Positions 16,995-26,101 of a stretch of DNA of 64,000 nucleotides are shown in pieces. Under the pieces are notes generated by a model. It worked only from the letters and a program-made list of their open reading frames with translations, did no database searches and had not been told where the DNA came from. Every line of letters begins with the position of its first letter. The stretch's first letter is position 1. Position numbers and translations under genes: made by a program. This DNA comes from Pseudomonas sp. S04 (GTDB lineage Bacteria; Pseudomonadota; Gammaproteobacteria; Pseudomonadales; Pseudomonadaceae), in assembly GCF_009834545.1 (NCBI RefSeq), contig NZ_CP019427.1:3726001-3790000 (forward strand), read 5' to 3'.

Positions 16995-18473
16995 ATGAAC
17001 AGGAAGTTTAACCGGGGCTGGACAATGGCGGCGGCTGTCGTCGTGGGTTCAACGCTTTTTGCAGGGTGTGCGAGCAAGACCGATCCGATCACGCAGGCAG
17101 ACCAGGCCGATGTGGCCAAGGGCGTACCCGCACCCAGTCTGGAGCAGACCAAGGCGATCGCCGAGGAAGGTTTTATCTATGGCTTGCCGCTGGTCATGAA
17201 CTACGCCGTGATGAACGAGTTCGCGGTGGACTCACAGTCCAGCCAGTTCAAGGCGCCCTTCAATCAACTGCGCAATGAGCATCGGGTTTCTACTCCCGCC
17301 GATACGGCTGTCATTACGCCAAACAGCGACACTCCGTACTCGATTCTCTGGGCCGACCTGCGCGCAGAGCCGCTGGTGATCACCGTGCCGGCGGTGCCCA
17401 AAAAACGCTACTACTCGGTCCAGTTGATCGACGGCAACACCTATAACTACGGCTACATCGGGAGCCGGGCAACGGCCGGCGCACCCGGGAGCTATCTGAT
17501 CGCAGGCCCCGACTGGAAGGGTGCGCTGCCCCCTGGCATTCACAAGGTGTTCAACTCCACGACGCCCTTCGCGCTGACGCTGATCCGCACCCAGCTGTTC
17601 AATCCGGCCGACATGCCGAATGTCGAGAAGCTGCAGGCGAGTTACAAGATCCAGCCGCTGTCTGCCTTCCTCCATCAACCCGCGCCGCCCGCTGCGCCGA
17701 AGATTGATTTCGTGCCGGCGACGACAGAGGGCATCAAGGCCAACTTCTTCGAGTACCTGTCGGCCGCGTTGGAGTATGTGCCGCCATCGGCCTACGACAA
17801 GGAGATCCGTGCCAGGCTGGCCAGCATCGGCGTAGGTCCGGGCCGGAGCTTCGAGTTCAAGGACCTCTCGCTCGAACACAAGGCCGTGGTCTTGCTGGGG
17901 ATGAAGGCCGGCGACGAGAAGGTCGACAAGTTTCTCTCCAGTGGTATGAAAAACATCAACGGCTGGAACATCGGCGCGTTCTTCGGCGACCAGGCGTTCT
18001 ACAAAGACAACTGGCTGATGCGGGCTGGCGCTGCGAAGGGCGGTATCTACGGTAACAACGCCGTCGAAGCCATGTACCCCTTCACACGTACTGACGGCAA
18101 CGGCCAGACGTTGAATACCGGCAAACACAACTACACGCTCACCTTCCCTGCCGGCAAACTGCCTCCCGTCAATGCGTTCTGGTCGGTGACCATGTACGAC
18201 GGCAAGAGCCAGCTGCTGATCAACAATCCGCTCGACCGCTACCTGATCAACTCGCCGATGCTGTCGGCCATGAAGAAGAATGCCGATGGTTCGCTGACGC
18301 TGTACATCCAGAAGGATTCGCCGGGCACGTCCAAGGAGTCCAATTGGTTGCCCGCGCCTGACGACACGGCCTATCTGGTGCTGCGCCTGTATTGGCCGAA
18401 AGCCACGCCACCTTCGATTCTTCCAGCGGGTTCCGGCACTTGGTCACCCCCAGGTATCACCCAGGCGAAGTGA
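16995..18473 (+). CDS. DUF1254/DUF1214 lipoprotein, copy B
   Basis: A 492-aa paralogue of the lipoprotein at 9087-10568, in the opposite orientation. The signal peptide ends in lipobox LFAGC (Cys25). DUF1254 (about 55-200; ITPNSDTPYSILW) and DUF1214 (LPPVNAFWSVTMYDG and SPMLSAMKKNADGSL) are complete. The ATG at 16995 follows GAGGTG, the same leader as in copy A; the longer open frame upstream has no signal-peptide character. Differences cluster in surface-like stretches (for example FAVDSQSSQF against YAVDKGGPQY), consistent with an old duplication. No function is established for the family. Confidence 0.85.
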   Translation: MNRKFNRGWTMAAAVVVGSTLFAGCASKTDPITQADQADVAKGVPAPSLEQTKAIAEEGFIYGLPLVMNYAVMNEFAVDSQSSQFKAPFNQLRNEHRVSTPADTAVITPNSDTPYSILWADLRAEPLVITVPAVPKKRYYSVQLIDGNTYNYGYIGSRATAGAPGSYLIAGPDWKGALPPGIHKVFNSTTPFALTLIRTQLFNPADMPNVEKLQASYKIQPLSAFLHQPAPPAAPKIDFVPATTEGIKANFFEYLSAALEYVPPSAYDKEIRARLASIGVGPGRSFEFKDLSLEHKAVVLLGMKAGDEKVDKFLSSGMKNINGWNIGAFFGDQAFYKDNWLMRAGAAKGGIYGNNAVEAMYPFTRTDGNGQTLNTGKHNYTLTFPAGKLPPVNAFWSVTMYDGKSQLLINNPLDRYLINSPMLSAMKKNADGSLTLYIQKDSPGTSKESNWLPAPDDTAYLVLRLYWPKATPPSILPAGSGTWSPPGITQAK

Positions 18474-18596
18474 AAGCTGCAGCATCGTAGTGACCTTACT
18501 GCACGGGTCACTACGACAGCCCGCCCCCCCATTGCCGCCCTTGATGTCTGTTTACTTGCACCTTAGATTACTGGCATTCATGGAGGAGTCTGGCTG

Positions 18597-19166
18597 ATGG
18601 CACGCGTAAGTTTGATACTGACACCCGGTTTTGCAGACTGGGAATATGCATTCATTGCAGGAACTGGGTCGCCGTTCTACGGGATCGACGTCAGGTTTTT
18701 CGCGCCTGCTGTGGGGCAGTTCCACTCACAGGGCGGATTGGCTGTCACCGTCGAGAGCAGTTTGCAGCACTGCCTGGATTGGCAACCGGATGTTGTGGTG
18801 GTCATTGGAGGAACTGTCTGGGAAGGTGCGTTGGCGCCGGACATTTCAGGCTTTCTTCAAACCAGTCGCTCACGAGGAGCGAGCATTGCCGGTATCTGTG
18901 GGGGAACGCTGGCGCTTGCCAGAGCCGGGCTTCTCGACACAGTGCCGCATACCTCGAACAGCCCTGCCTTCCTGCAAGACAATGCTCAAGGTTACGCGGG
19001 ACACTCGTTTTATCGAAGCAGTCCGGTCGCGGTAGTTGCAGACCGCATCATTACAGCGCCCGGCCCGGCCCCCGTCAGCTTCACCTGCGCGGTGTTCGAG
19101 GCTGCCGGGCTGTCTGCAGAGACCATTGCACAGTTCAGGGCAATGTTGGCCGCGGAACATCGGTGA
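18597..19166 (+). CDS. DJ-1/PfpI-family protein
   Basis: A 189-aa class I glutamine amidotransferase-like protein of the DJ-1/PfpI superfamily. It has the nucleophile elbow with Cys in AGICGGTLALARAGLLD, the preceding VVVIGGTVWEG strand, and an early acidic residue (DWEYAF) in the position of the conserved glutamate. Members include proteases, chaperone-like deglycases and regulators; the exact role is not inferable. GGAGGAG precedes the ATG. It is 124 bp after lipoprotein copy B and probably separately transcribed. Confidence 0.85.
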   Translation: MARVSLILTPGFADWEYAFIAGTGSPFYGIDVRFFAPAVGQFHSQGGLAVTVESSLQHCLDWQPDVVVVIGGTVWEGALAPDISGFLQTSRSRGASIAGICGGTLALARAGLLDTVPHTSNSPAFLQDNAQGYAGHSFYRSSPVAVVADRIITAPGPAPVSFTCAVFEAAGLSAETIAQFRAMLAAEHR

Positions 19167-19187
19167 GATACCGCACCTACACAGACA

Positions 19188-19303
19188 ACTGTGGGAGCGA
19201 GCCTGCTCGCGATGAACTGAAGAACAACGCGTTGATTCAGACAATACGCGTCATCGATGACGTTCATCGCAAGCAAACGGAGCCCCACCCGGCGGCTCCT
19301 ACA
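19188..19303. repeat. REP pair (BIME)
   Basis: A REP unit (GTGGGAGCGAGCCTGCTCGCGATGA, quoted in part as GTGGGAGCGAGCC) is followed by an inverted half (TCATCGCAAGC...GGCGGCTCCTACAG). This is the usual Pseudomonas BIME layout between genes. Confidence 0.8.
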
Positions 19304-19339
19304 GAGTGAACCAACCCCCGACTACGGACGCAATCGCCT

Positions 19340-19960
19340 ATGGACCTCGCCACCCTCACCCTGTTCCTCCCCGCCTGCTTCGCCTTGAACATGGCGCCGG
19401 GGCCGAACAATCTGTTGTCGGTCAGCAACGCTACCCGCTATGGCTACCGCACCTCGTGCCTGGCCGGGATCGGGCGGCTACTGGCATTCGCCGGCATGAT
19501 CGCCCTCGCCTCCGCCGGCCTGGCGGTGGTGCTGCAGACGTCGGAGTGGCTGTTCTACGGGATCAAAATCGTCGGTGCGGCTTACCTGCTGTACCTCGCC
19601 TGGCAACTGTGGACCGCCGATCCCCAGGTCGAAACCGCAACCAAACGCCCTGAGGCGGGGTTGCTGGCGCTGGCCCGGCAAGAGTTTTTGGTGGCAGCCG
19701 GCAACCCCAAAGCGATCCTGATATTCACCGCCTTCCTGCCGCAGTTCGTCGACCCCAGCCAGGCGGTGACCCCGCAGTTTGCCTTGCTGGGCGCGCTGTT
19801 CCTGGCCCTGGAGTGGGTTGCCATCGCCTCATACGCCTACATGGGGCTGCACATGCGCCGCTGGTTCAGCCAGCCCGGTGGCAAACGGGTTTTCAATCGG
19901 TGCTGCGCCGGGCTGTTGGCGGCGGCGGCAAGTGTGCTGATGATGGCGCGTAGGGCCTGA
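19340..19960 (+). CDS. LysE/RhtB-family exporter
   Basis: A 206-aa six-segment inner-membrane exporter with the MAPGPNNLLSVSNATRYG signature and the AAGNPKAILIFTAFLPQFVD motif of LysE/RhtB proteins. It is complete. Its last 25 codons and the following bases recur, with divergence, at 41808-41919, next to the SGNH hydrolase gene. This indicates that lysE and the SGNH gene were once neighbours and have been separated. The substrate is unknown. Confidence 0.87.
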   Translation: MDLATLTLFLPACFALNMAPGPNNLLSVSNATRYGYRTSCLAGIGRLLAFAGMIALASAGLAVVLQTSEWLFYGIKIVGAAYLLYLAWQLWTADPQVETATKRPEAGLLALARQEFLVAAGNPKAILIFTAFLPQFVDPSQAVTPQFALLGALFLALEWVAIASYAYMGLHMRRWFSQPGGKRVFNRCCAGLLAAAASVLMMARRA

Positions 19961-19969
19961 GCCTCGGGC

Positions 19970-20035
19970 ATGCCTGAGCGCTTGAGCAAACGGCTGCGGA
20001 GTCTCGACATCCGCTTTTTCCCATACGTTGAGTGA
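19970..20035 (+). pseudogene. Start of a truncated SGNH hydrolase gene
   Basis: Nine bases after the exporter stop a frame reads MPERLSKRLRSLDIR and ends after 21 codons. The first nine residues match the start of the intact SGNH hydrolase at 41895 (MLEPLSKLL), and the preceding GCCTCGGGC is identical in both places. Likeness stops after about ten codons. This is the broken left copy of the lysE-SGNH junction. Confidence 0.65.
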
Positions 20036-20048
20036 TCGGAGCAATAAA

Positions 20049-20486
20049 GTGGAAATCAAGATTGATATATTGGATTCTCCCACCGAAAAGGATCAGGGAG
20101 TTCTGAATAATAGGTTTTCAGAATACCTTCGAATTCAATATCCAAATCTACCGCCAGAATCTGAAGATAAAAAATTCATGGTGGTTGCGCACGATGAAGT
20201 AGGCGACTACATCGGCGCAATAAGCTGTAATTGTTACTGGGATGGCTTGGAAATTGATACCTTCTGGGTGAAGGAATCTCATCGCGGTAGAAAAGTCGGT
20301 TCCATGCTATTGGAAAAAGCAGAGACGTTTGGCGCCAACAATGGGGCAGTAGTCGCATTCTTGAAAACCGTTGATGCTAAACAGTTCTATGAGCGGCATG
20401 GGTATGAGCTTTATGGCGTTCTTGAGGATCGGCCAATCGGGACTAACCTGTACCATTTAAAGAAACGGTTAGTAAAACACGCATAA
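20049..20486 (+). CDS. GNAT-family N-acetyltransferase, low-GC
   Basis: A 145-aa acetyltransferase. The core VKESHRGRKVGSMLLEKAETFG carries the acetyl-CoA loop R-G-R-K-V-G, and the C-terminal FYERHGYELYGVLED strand is typical. The GTG at 20049 is chosen because GGAG lies seven bases upstream; an in-frame ATG at 20028 lacks a site. Its codon use is clearly AT-richer than the flanking genes, which suggests recent transfer. It begins right after the broken SGNH gene start, at the edge of the inserted segment. Confidence 0.82.
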   Translation: MEIKIDILDSPTEKDQGVLNNRFSEYLRIQYPNLPPESEDKKFMVVAHDEVGDYIGAISCNCYWDGLEIDTFWVKESHRGRKVGSMLLEKAETFGANNGAVVAFLKTVDAKQFYERHGYELYGVLEDRPIGTNLYHLKKRLVKHA

Positions 20487-20595
20487 CAACTGCTTCAAAC
20501 CTTTCGCTTCACTCACTGGAAAGGGACAAAGACTGGCCTTTAACCCAATGCTGGTCAGCGTCCGCATTGGGTCGAAGCTTGCCTTCCCTGCAAGT

Positions 20596-20694
20596 TCCAC
20601 TCTTGGCTGCTGTGAAATCAAGCCAGGCTTGAGCAACCCCAGCGATGGCCAATATAAACTAAGGTGACGGGCAGCTTCCGGCCAATAGCGGTCA
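20596..20694 (+). repeat. Copy 2 of the ~99-bp direct repeat
   Basis: Same sequence and orientation as bases 1-99, with about five differences. The flanks differ on the right. From 20695 to 21046 I see no supported gene; the sequence is AT-richer, with a T-run near 20887. Confidence 0.85.
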
Positions 20695-21046
20695 CTCAGG
20701 TAAACACGAATTCGCACCTTGAGCCGGGTAGCTCGCAGATCCTCATGTTGTAGAACAATACACCTAAGAATGTGATCGCCAGAGCCCACCGAGCTTGTCG
20801 ACAATGACCAGAGCCACCCACTCTGCGTTTTCGCAGGCTATGGTTTGAAGTTGATATTGAAGTACCAACAGGCCAATTTAAAAGGCTTTTTTTGGCGCTG
20901 GACGTCGATACACGGAGCAATAAACATCTAGATTTCTGCATCCTCCAGCCTTTCTGGTGAAATGCGCGACCGGTTAAATCAGTTCAGATCAGTCGTTTCC
21001 TTTGTGCCTGCTTTCTTCTCGGTAGGATAGATCTCGTACCGCCCGA

Positions 21047-21802
21047 TCAATCCGCATATAGACTCAATATGTCGTCATATTTGCCGCTCTGTTTGATCTG
21101 GTCGAGGGCCCGTTGCCATCGAGCCACTTCCGAACCAGGTGTGCTTTTGGACAGTGCTATGTATCCATCGGAGGTGAGGATCGTCACCGGCGTTAGACGC
21201 AATGCAGAGGCAGAGACCTTGGCTTCGGCCAGCTTATGTTGTAAGCCCCATATCGATGAAGCTACAAGCAGCACTCTGCCCGCTTGCAGCATTTTGAAGC
21301 AACCCGAATAGCTATTGCTACGGATGATGGCAGTAAAACCTTGGCTCACAAGGGCAGCATCATCCACGTTGTGGTTCAGCACACAGACGGGTAAATGGCG
21401 AGCATCAGATAGCGTATTGATTCCGGTTGGATGTTCGGCGCTTTCATATAGCCGATCCGTTTCGCTGGAAATCGGCCCTACCCAATTGACGGTCGATTCC
21501 CTGTCCGCCGTTCGGCTTACATTGAAAAAGGCAATGCCTTCGTTTTGTTGTACCAGCGCCAGGCCTCGAGCCAGTGGCACTTCGGTAATCTCCATAGGCT
21601 CGCCGAGCTCTGACAACAACGCTCGTACCAGCTCTAGGTAGAAGGCGCGCTTCCCACTATGTGGCACGCCGCGCAGGCTCCCGCTCGTACGGGACACCTC
21701 AAGGCCGGTACTGTGCGTCAATACCTGCCACTCATCGGCCAGGACATGGGATGAGCTGAAAGCCAGAATCGCGGCCAACATCCTCCTTTTCATACATCCC
21801 AC
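21047..21802 (-). CDS. Periplasmic solute-binding protein (family 3-like)
   Basis: A 251-aa secreted protein. A signal peptide (KRRMLAAILAFSSSHVLA) precedes a two-lobed binding fold of the amino-acid type: FYLELVRALLSELGE, then ITEVPLARGLALVQQNEGIAFF, and a C-terminal VARWQRALDQIKQSGKYDDI helix that is characteristic of this superfamily. No permease or ATPase gene is near, so it may be an orphan receptor or sensor input. The GTG at 21802 is supported by AGGAG eight bases upstream; ATG at 21793 is the alternative. The ligand is unknown. Confidence 0.78.
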   Translation of the reverse strand: MGCMKRRMLAAILAFSSSHVLADEWQVLTHSTGLEVSRTSGSLRGVPHSGKRAFYLELVRALLSELGEPMEITEVPLARGLALVQQNEGIAFFNVSRTADRESTVNWVGPISSETDRLYESAEHPTGINTLSDARHLPVCVLNHNVDDAALVSQGFTAIIRSNSYSGCFKMLQAGRVLLVASSIWGLQHKLAEAKVSASALRLTPVTILTSDGYIALSKSTPGSEVARWQRALDQIKQSGKYDDILSLYAD

Positions 21803-22286
21803 TCGGGCTGCTCCTGTTCATCCTTCGAGTCACTATAAACGCGTCACCAGATGATTAAAGTCGACAGTGAGCATCGACAACTCGCCCTACGGTCATCGAT
21901 TGGTGCCAGCGTTTTCAGGCACTCAGATTGGGCCTCCGATTCCCATCGAACGGCGACAGAATGCCAATGTTTTCTAACGGGTGCCATCTGAAGCCTCGTC
22001 TAATCTCGTCAGCAAGTGCAAACGGTCGGAGGGTATTTATTCAAAGAAATAGATTGTGCTTGAGCACGCGAGGACAAATTCGAGCCACCTTCAGAGGTTG
22101 GGTTAGCCAGTTGGAAAGCATCATCCTTGAAGTTTGTCTTACACCAAGCGTAGCTGATCAAATCTTAGGTGCATTGAATGTAAAGCCTTCCTGAAAATCT
22201 ATCATTGACTGCCAGCCACGACTGGCAGCAATGGGTCGATTTATCCCTTTGCTGACAGGCAGCTATGGGTCTTGAGCCGCTGCCAC
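21803..22286. other. Long intergenic region
   Basis: Nothing clearly coding is seen in these 484 bp; an 88-codon open frame (21928-22194) shows no recognisable family and no good ribosome site. A short hairpin CTGCCAG/CTGGCAG (22209-22228) and a GACAGGCAGCTATGGGTC copy of the dispersed repeat lie near the right end. Confidence 0.5.
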
Positions 22287-23129
22287 TCAGTAGAACAGCA
22301 GGGGATGTTCCAGGGGGGTAAGCAGCAGCTTTTCAAGGCTCAGTGCGGCATCTTCGGGATAGAGGGTGTTGATACTGAGCCTGGGTTCGGTCATGTACGC
22401 CGCCGGGCCAAGTGCGCCAACCATCTGGCTGACACTGTAGAAGCCCCTGACCCTGCCCTGATGCTGAATTTTGACTTTGAAGCTGGCTCTGGGCTCGAGC
22501 CTGGAGGCGCGTATTTTCCAGTCAGCTGGAACGTTGGGGTAGCCAAGAATACGCTTCAGGGTCTGATCTTCCTGATCGCTGCCGTTGAGCATGACATGCT
22601 GTTTGAACGCCATGATCACCAACGACAATGCGTCTTGCCATTCCTCGCTCAGCGCGCCATCGCTGCCGTCGTTGAACAGAAAGTCATACAAGTTGACGGT
22701 TTGCCTGAGCCGCTCGGTATCGACTTTGTCCTGATAGAAGCCTACCCAGGCCTTGTTGACCATCAGGATATTGCCCGCGCCATCAGTCAGGGTGGATGGA
22801 TACGGATCCAGTGTCTGCAATGTTCTGAGCATTGCAGACCTTAACCATTTGAGATCCGGGCTGTGAAAGTCCTGCGCTATTTCATTGGTCGCGTAGCCCG
22901 CAGCAATGCGCAGATGGCTGCGATCCCTGCGGCCAAGCTTTAGCGCGTCCGCGATGTGGTCGGTCAGCACCTCACTTGGCTTGCTTATCCCGTTTTCCAG
23001 GCGACTGACATGTCGAGTCGAGGTGCCGACCATTTCGGCCAGTTGCTCCTGGCTCAGCCCGAAGACTCCGCGCCAGAACCTGAGAAAGTCAGCAAAGCGC
23101 TGTAAGTGTTGTGTCTCGGCCATGTCCAT
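22287..23129 (-). CDS. XRE-type regulator with MmyB-like ligand domain
   Basis: A 280-aa regulator. Residues about 10-75 form a Cro/CI helix-turn-helix (FGLSQEQLAEMVGTSTRHVSRLENG). The remainder is a PAS-like MmyB domain (STLTDGAGNILMVNKAWVGFYQD, with the final helices ending EHPLLFY). Proteins of this class are known to bind fatty-acyl ligands and often sit next to short-chain dehydrogenase genes. Here it is divergent, across 101 bp, from an acyl-CoA dehydrogenase and two short-chain dehydrogenases, which fits that pattern and makes these its likely targets. Confidence 0.85.
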   Translation of the reverse strand: MDMAETQHLQRFADFLRFWRGVFGLSQEQLAEMVGTSTRHVSRLENGISKPSEVLTDHIADALKLGRRDRSHLRIAAGYATNEIAQDFHSPDLKWLRSAMLRTLQTLDPYPSTLTDGAGNILMVNKAWVGFYQDKVDTERLRQTVNLYDFLFNDGSDGALSEEWQDALSLVIMAFKQHVMLNGSDQEDQTLKRILGYPNVPADWKIRASRLEPRASFKVKIQHQGRVRGFYSVSQMVGALGPAAYMTEPRLSINTLYPEDAALSLEKLLLTPLEHPLLFY

Positions 23130-23230
23130 TGTTGCGAAAAATCCCTTCTATCAGACATCCCATGTCGTGGTGACTGGGGCCGGCCTCGGCAAAATGGGCG
23201 GGTCTCGTCCATTCTTCGCGGAGTAATACC

Positions 23231-25036
23231 ATGGCGGCCTCCATACTAAACGTCAGAGATCTGCATTTCTATCTGTTCGAGTTGTTCGATGCGCAAGCCC
23301 TGACCGCCCGCCCGCGCTATGCCGAGCACAGCAAGGAAACTTATCTGGCGGCCATCGAAACCGGGCGCAAGATCGCGCAACGCTACTTCCTGCCAATCCG
23401 GCAGAAGGTGGATGTGCAACAGCCTACGTTCGACGGCAAGCAGGTGCACATGCTTCCCGAGATCAAGCCTGCAATCGATGCCGTTATCCAATCCGGGCTC
23501 GCTTGCCCGGAAGCCGATTATGAATGGGGTGGCATGCAATTGCCGGCCATTGTTGCAAGTGTGGCCACTTCTTTCCTGTCAGCTGCTGGCAGCACCACAC
23601 TGGGTTACACCAGTCTGACCAATGCCAACTGCAATCTTATCGAGGCTCACGGCACGCCCGAACAGATCGCCAAGTGGGTCGTGCCGATGCGTCAGGGCCG
23701 GTTCGCCGGAACCATGGCCATGACCGAGCCGTCGGCGGGCTCGGGGTTGGCAGACCTGGCGACCAGCGCGACCAGGACTGAAGAGGGTCGTTACCTGATT
23801 ACTGGCAACAAGATCTTCATTTCTGGCGGTGATCACAACCTTAGCGAAAATATTGTTCACCTCGTCCTGGCAAGGATCAAAGGCGCGCCCAAGGGCATCA
23901 AGGGCGTATCCCTGTTCATTGTTCCCAAGTATCTGGTCGATGAAACCGGTGCGGTCGGCAGCCGCAATGATGTGAGCCTGGCTGGCTTGTTCCACAAGAT
24001 GGGTGGGCGCGGGCAAACCTCCTGTGCGATCAACTTCGGTGAACAGGGCGGCTCGATCGGCTACCTGGTAGGTGAGGAGAATCAGGGTATTCGCTACATG
24101 TTCCACATGATGAATGAGGCACGCATCATGGTCGGAACCAGCGCCGCGCTCACCGCGTTAAGCGGTTATCAGTACTCCCTCGACTACGCGAAGGAGCGGC
24201 GACAGGGGCGTTTACCTTCGTCCAGGGATCCGCTGTCTGCGCCCGTGCGGATCATTGAGCATGCGGATGTGCGGCGCATGCTGTTGGCACAGAAGGCCTA
24301 TGCCGAAGGTGCCTACAGCCTGTGTCTGTTCGGTGCACAACTGGCTGACGATGTGCGCACTGCTCCTGACGAGGCCGAGCGCAGAAGCGCAAAGGTACTG
24401 CTGGATTTCCTGACGCCGATCATCAAGTCCTGGCCATCCGAATACGGCCCGCGCGCCAATAGTCTGGCGATTCAGGTGTTGGGTGGGCATGGCTATACCA
24501 ATGAGCATCCGGTCGAGATGTTCTACCGCGACAACCGCCTCAACTCGATCCATGAGGGCACCTATGGCGTGCAGTCGCTTGACCTGCTCGCACGCAAGGT
24601 GCCCGCCGACAATATGGCCGGATACACGAACTGTATCAGCAGGATGCGTGACGACATTGAGACGGCCACCCAGCACCCGGCATTGCAGGAGCCTGCGGCT
24701 GCGCTTCTGGCCGCCATTCAAGTGCTCGAGGAAACCACCGGTGCTGTTCTTGGCGGCATGCAGAAACTGCACATCGACTTGGCGCTGGCCAATTCGGTCA
24801 AGTACCTGGAGCTGTTTGGCAACGTGGTTGTGGCCTGGATGTGGCTCAAGCAAGGCATAGCCGCGAGCGCTGGCCTGGCCAGGGACCCGCATGAGGATGA
24901 CCGGAACTTCTACCTGGGCAAGTTGCAAGCCCTCAAATACTTCTACGCCTACGAACTGCCAGAGATACAGGTCTGGAAACAGATTCTGTGCGACTTCGAA
25001 GATGCCTTCTACATGGCCCGAGAAGAGTGGTTTTGA
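23231..25036 (+). CDS. Acyl-CoA dehydrogenase (large, ~600 aa type)
   Basis: A FAD enzyme of 601 aa that introduces a trans-2 double bond into an acyl-CoA. Motifs in order: an extra N-terminal domain (about 1-80), the FAD/substrate region AMTEPSAGSGLADLATSATR near 160, the FIEGEN-like ISGGDHNLSENIVHLVLARI, the QVLGGHGYTNEHPVE motif near 415, and IHEGTYGVQSLDLLARKV near 440, whose Glu is the expected catalytic base. The long C-terminal extension is shared with Pseudomonas FadE-like enzymes of this size. GGAG precedes the ATG. It heads a run of three genes; with the downstream dehydrogenases it could carry out beta-oxidation of an unidentified acyl-CoA. Confidence 0.9.
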   Translation: MAASILNVRDLHFYLFELFDAQALTARPRYAEHSKETYLAAIETGRKIAQRYFLPIRQKVDVQQPTFDGKQVHMLPEIKPAIDAVIQSGLACPEADYEWGGMQLPAIVASVATSFLSAAGSTTLGYTSLTNANCNLIEAHGTPEQIAKWVVPMRQGRFAGTMAMTEPSAGSGLADLATSATRTEEGRYLITGNKIFISGGDHNLSENIVHLVLARIKGAPKGIKGVSLFIVPKYLVDETGAVGSRNDVSLAGLFHKMGGRGQTSCAINFGEQGGSIGYLVGEENQGIRYMFHMMNEARIMVGTSAALTALSGYQYSLDYAKERRQGRLPSSRDPLSAPVRIIEHADVRRMLLAQKAYAEGAYSLCLFGAQLADDVRTAPDEAERRSAKVLLDFLTPIIKSWPSEYGPRANSLAIQVLGGHGYTNEHPVEMFYRDNRLNSIHEGTYGVQSLDLLARKVPADNMAGYTNCISRMRDDIETATQHPALQEPAAALLAAIQVLEETTGAVLGGMQKLHIDLALANSVKYLELFGNVVVAWMWLKQGIAASAGLARDPHEDDRNFYLGKLQALKYFYAYELPEIQVWKQILCDFEDAFYMAREEWF

Positions 25037-25094
25037 TGGCTGCGGCGTACCTGGTTTGTCCGTTGAATAACCGTATCAATCGCAGAGGTTTCAT

Positions 25095-26018
25095 ATGAGT
25101 CAGCAAAGTATCGATTTTACTGGGCGTGTCGCCATCGTCACCGGAGCCGGAAACGGACTCGGACGCTCCCATGCGCTGGCATTGGCCAGGCGCGGTGCCA
25201 AGGTGGTGGTGAATGATCTGGGAGGCGCCCGTGACGGCGCGGGTAACTCGTTGCAGGCTGCAGACGAGGTGGTCGCGCAAATCCAGGCCATGGGCGGCGA
25301 AGCCATTGCCAACGGCGCCAACGTTGCCAACTTTTCTGAAGTCGAGGCGATGGTCGCGCAGGTCATGGAGCGTTGGGGGCGGGTCGATATTCTGCTCAAC
25401 AACGCCGGAATACTTCGCGATAAAAGCTTCTCCAGGATGGACCTGGCCGACTTCAGGCTGGTGATGGACGTGCACCTGATGGGCTCGGTCAACTGCACCA
25501 AGGCCGTCTGGGAAATCATGCGGGCGCAGAACTATGGGCGAATTGTCATGACCACCTCCTCTTCCGGTCTCTACGGCAATTTCGGTCAGTCGAATTACGG
25601 TGCGGCCAAGATGGCGGTTGTAGGGCTCATGAATACCCTGGCGCTGGAGGGACAGAAACACGATATCCGGGTCAATGCGCTGGCCCCCACTGCCGCCACC
25701 CGCATGACCGAAGACCTATTGGACAAGACGGTATTTGAACTCTTGACCCCTGAGTCGGTTACCGCAGGCGCGCTACTGCTGTGCCACGAGGGTGCACCGC
25801 AGCGCACGATCCTCTGTGCCGGTGCAGGTGGCTATGCCACTACGCGGATTTTCGAGACCAATGGCGTGTACCTCCCACCTGCCTTGCAGACCCCTGAGAG
25901 TGTGCTGGCGACCTGGGACGCTATCTGTGACACCACAGATCAATGCGCCCTGGAGGCGGGCTTCAAGCAGACAGAGAAGTTCCTGTCCAAGGCTGCCGCC
26001 AGCTTCGGCAATCAATGA
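25095..26018 (+). CDS. Short-chain dehydrogenase, MFE-2-like 3-hydroxyacyl-CoA dehydrogenase
   Basis: A 307-aa NAD(P)-dependent dehydrogenase. It shows TGAGNGLG cofactor binding (about 17-24), the insertion NDLGGARDGAGNSLQAADEVV that is characteristic of the dehydrogenase part of peroxisomal multifunctional enzyme type 2, NNAG, the catalytic Ser region TTSSSGLYGNFGQSNYGAAK with Y-x-x-x-K, and a C-terminal extension like that of the MFE-2 unit. It would oxidise a 3-hydroxyacyl-CoA after the acyl-CoA dehydrogenase step. It lies 58 bp after that gene with AGAGG before the ATG. No hydratase or thiolase is present nearby, so the pathway is incomplete here. Confidence 0.85.
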   Translation: MSQQSIDFTGRVAIVTGAGNGLGRSHALALARRGAKVVVNDLGGARDGAGNSLQAADEVVAQIQAMGGEAIANGANVANFSEVEAMVAQVMERWGRVDILLNNAGILRDKSFSRMDLADFRLVMDVHLMGSVNCTKAVWEIMRAQNYGRIVMTTSSSGLYGNFGQSNYGAAKMAVVGLMNTLALEGQKHDIRVNALAPTAATRMTEDLLDKTVFELLTPESVTAGALLLCHEGAPQRTILCAGAGGYATTRIFETNGVYLPPALQTPESVLATWDAICDTTDQCALEAGFKQTEKFLSKAAASFGNQ

Positions 26019-26101
26019 GATCGCACGCCTGAGCGGTGCATCCAATTCAATTTCTGCGCTTGTCCGGTTGACGGACGGGCGCGTTTTTCTCGGAGAGCAG
26101 T

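Noticed and set aside
20696..20941. 81-codon minus-strand frame right of the second direct repeat
   Set aside because: No ribosome site, no family and biased composition.
21928..22194. 88-codon plus-strand frame
   Set aside because: No ribosome site and no recognisable sequence; kept as part of the intergenic description only.
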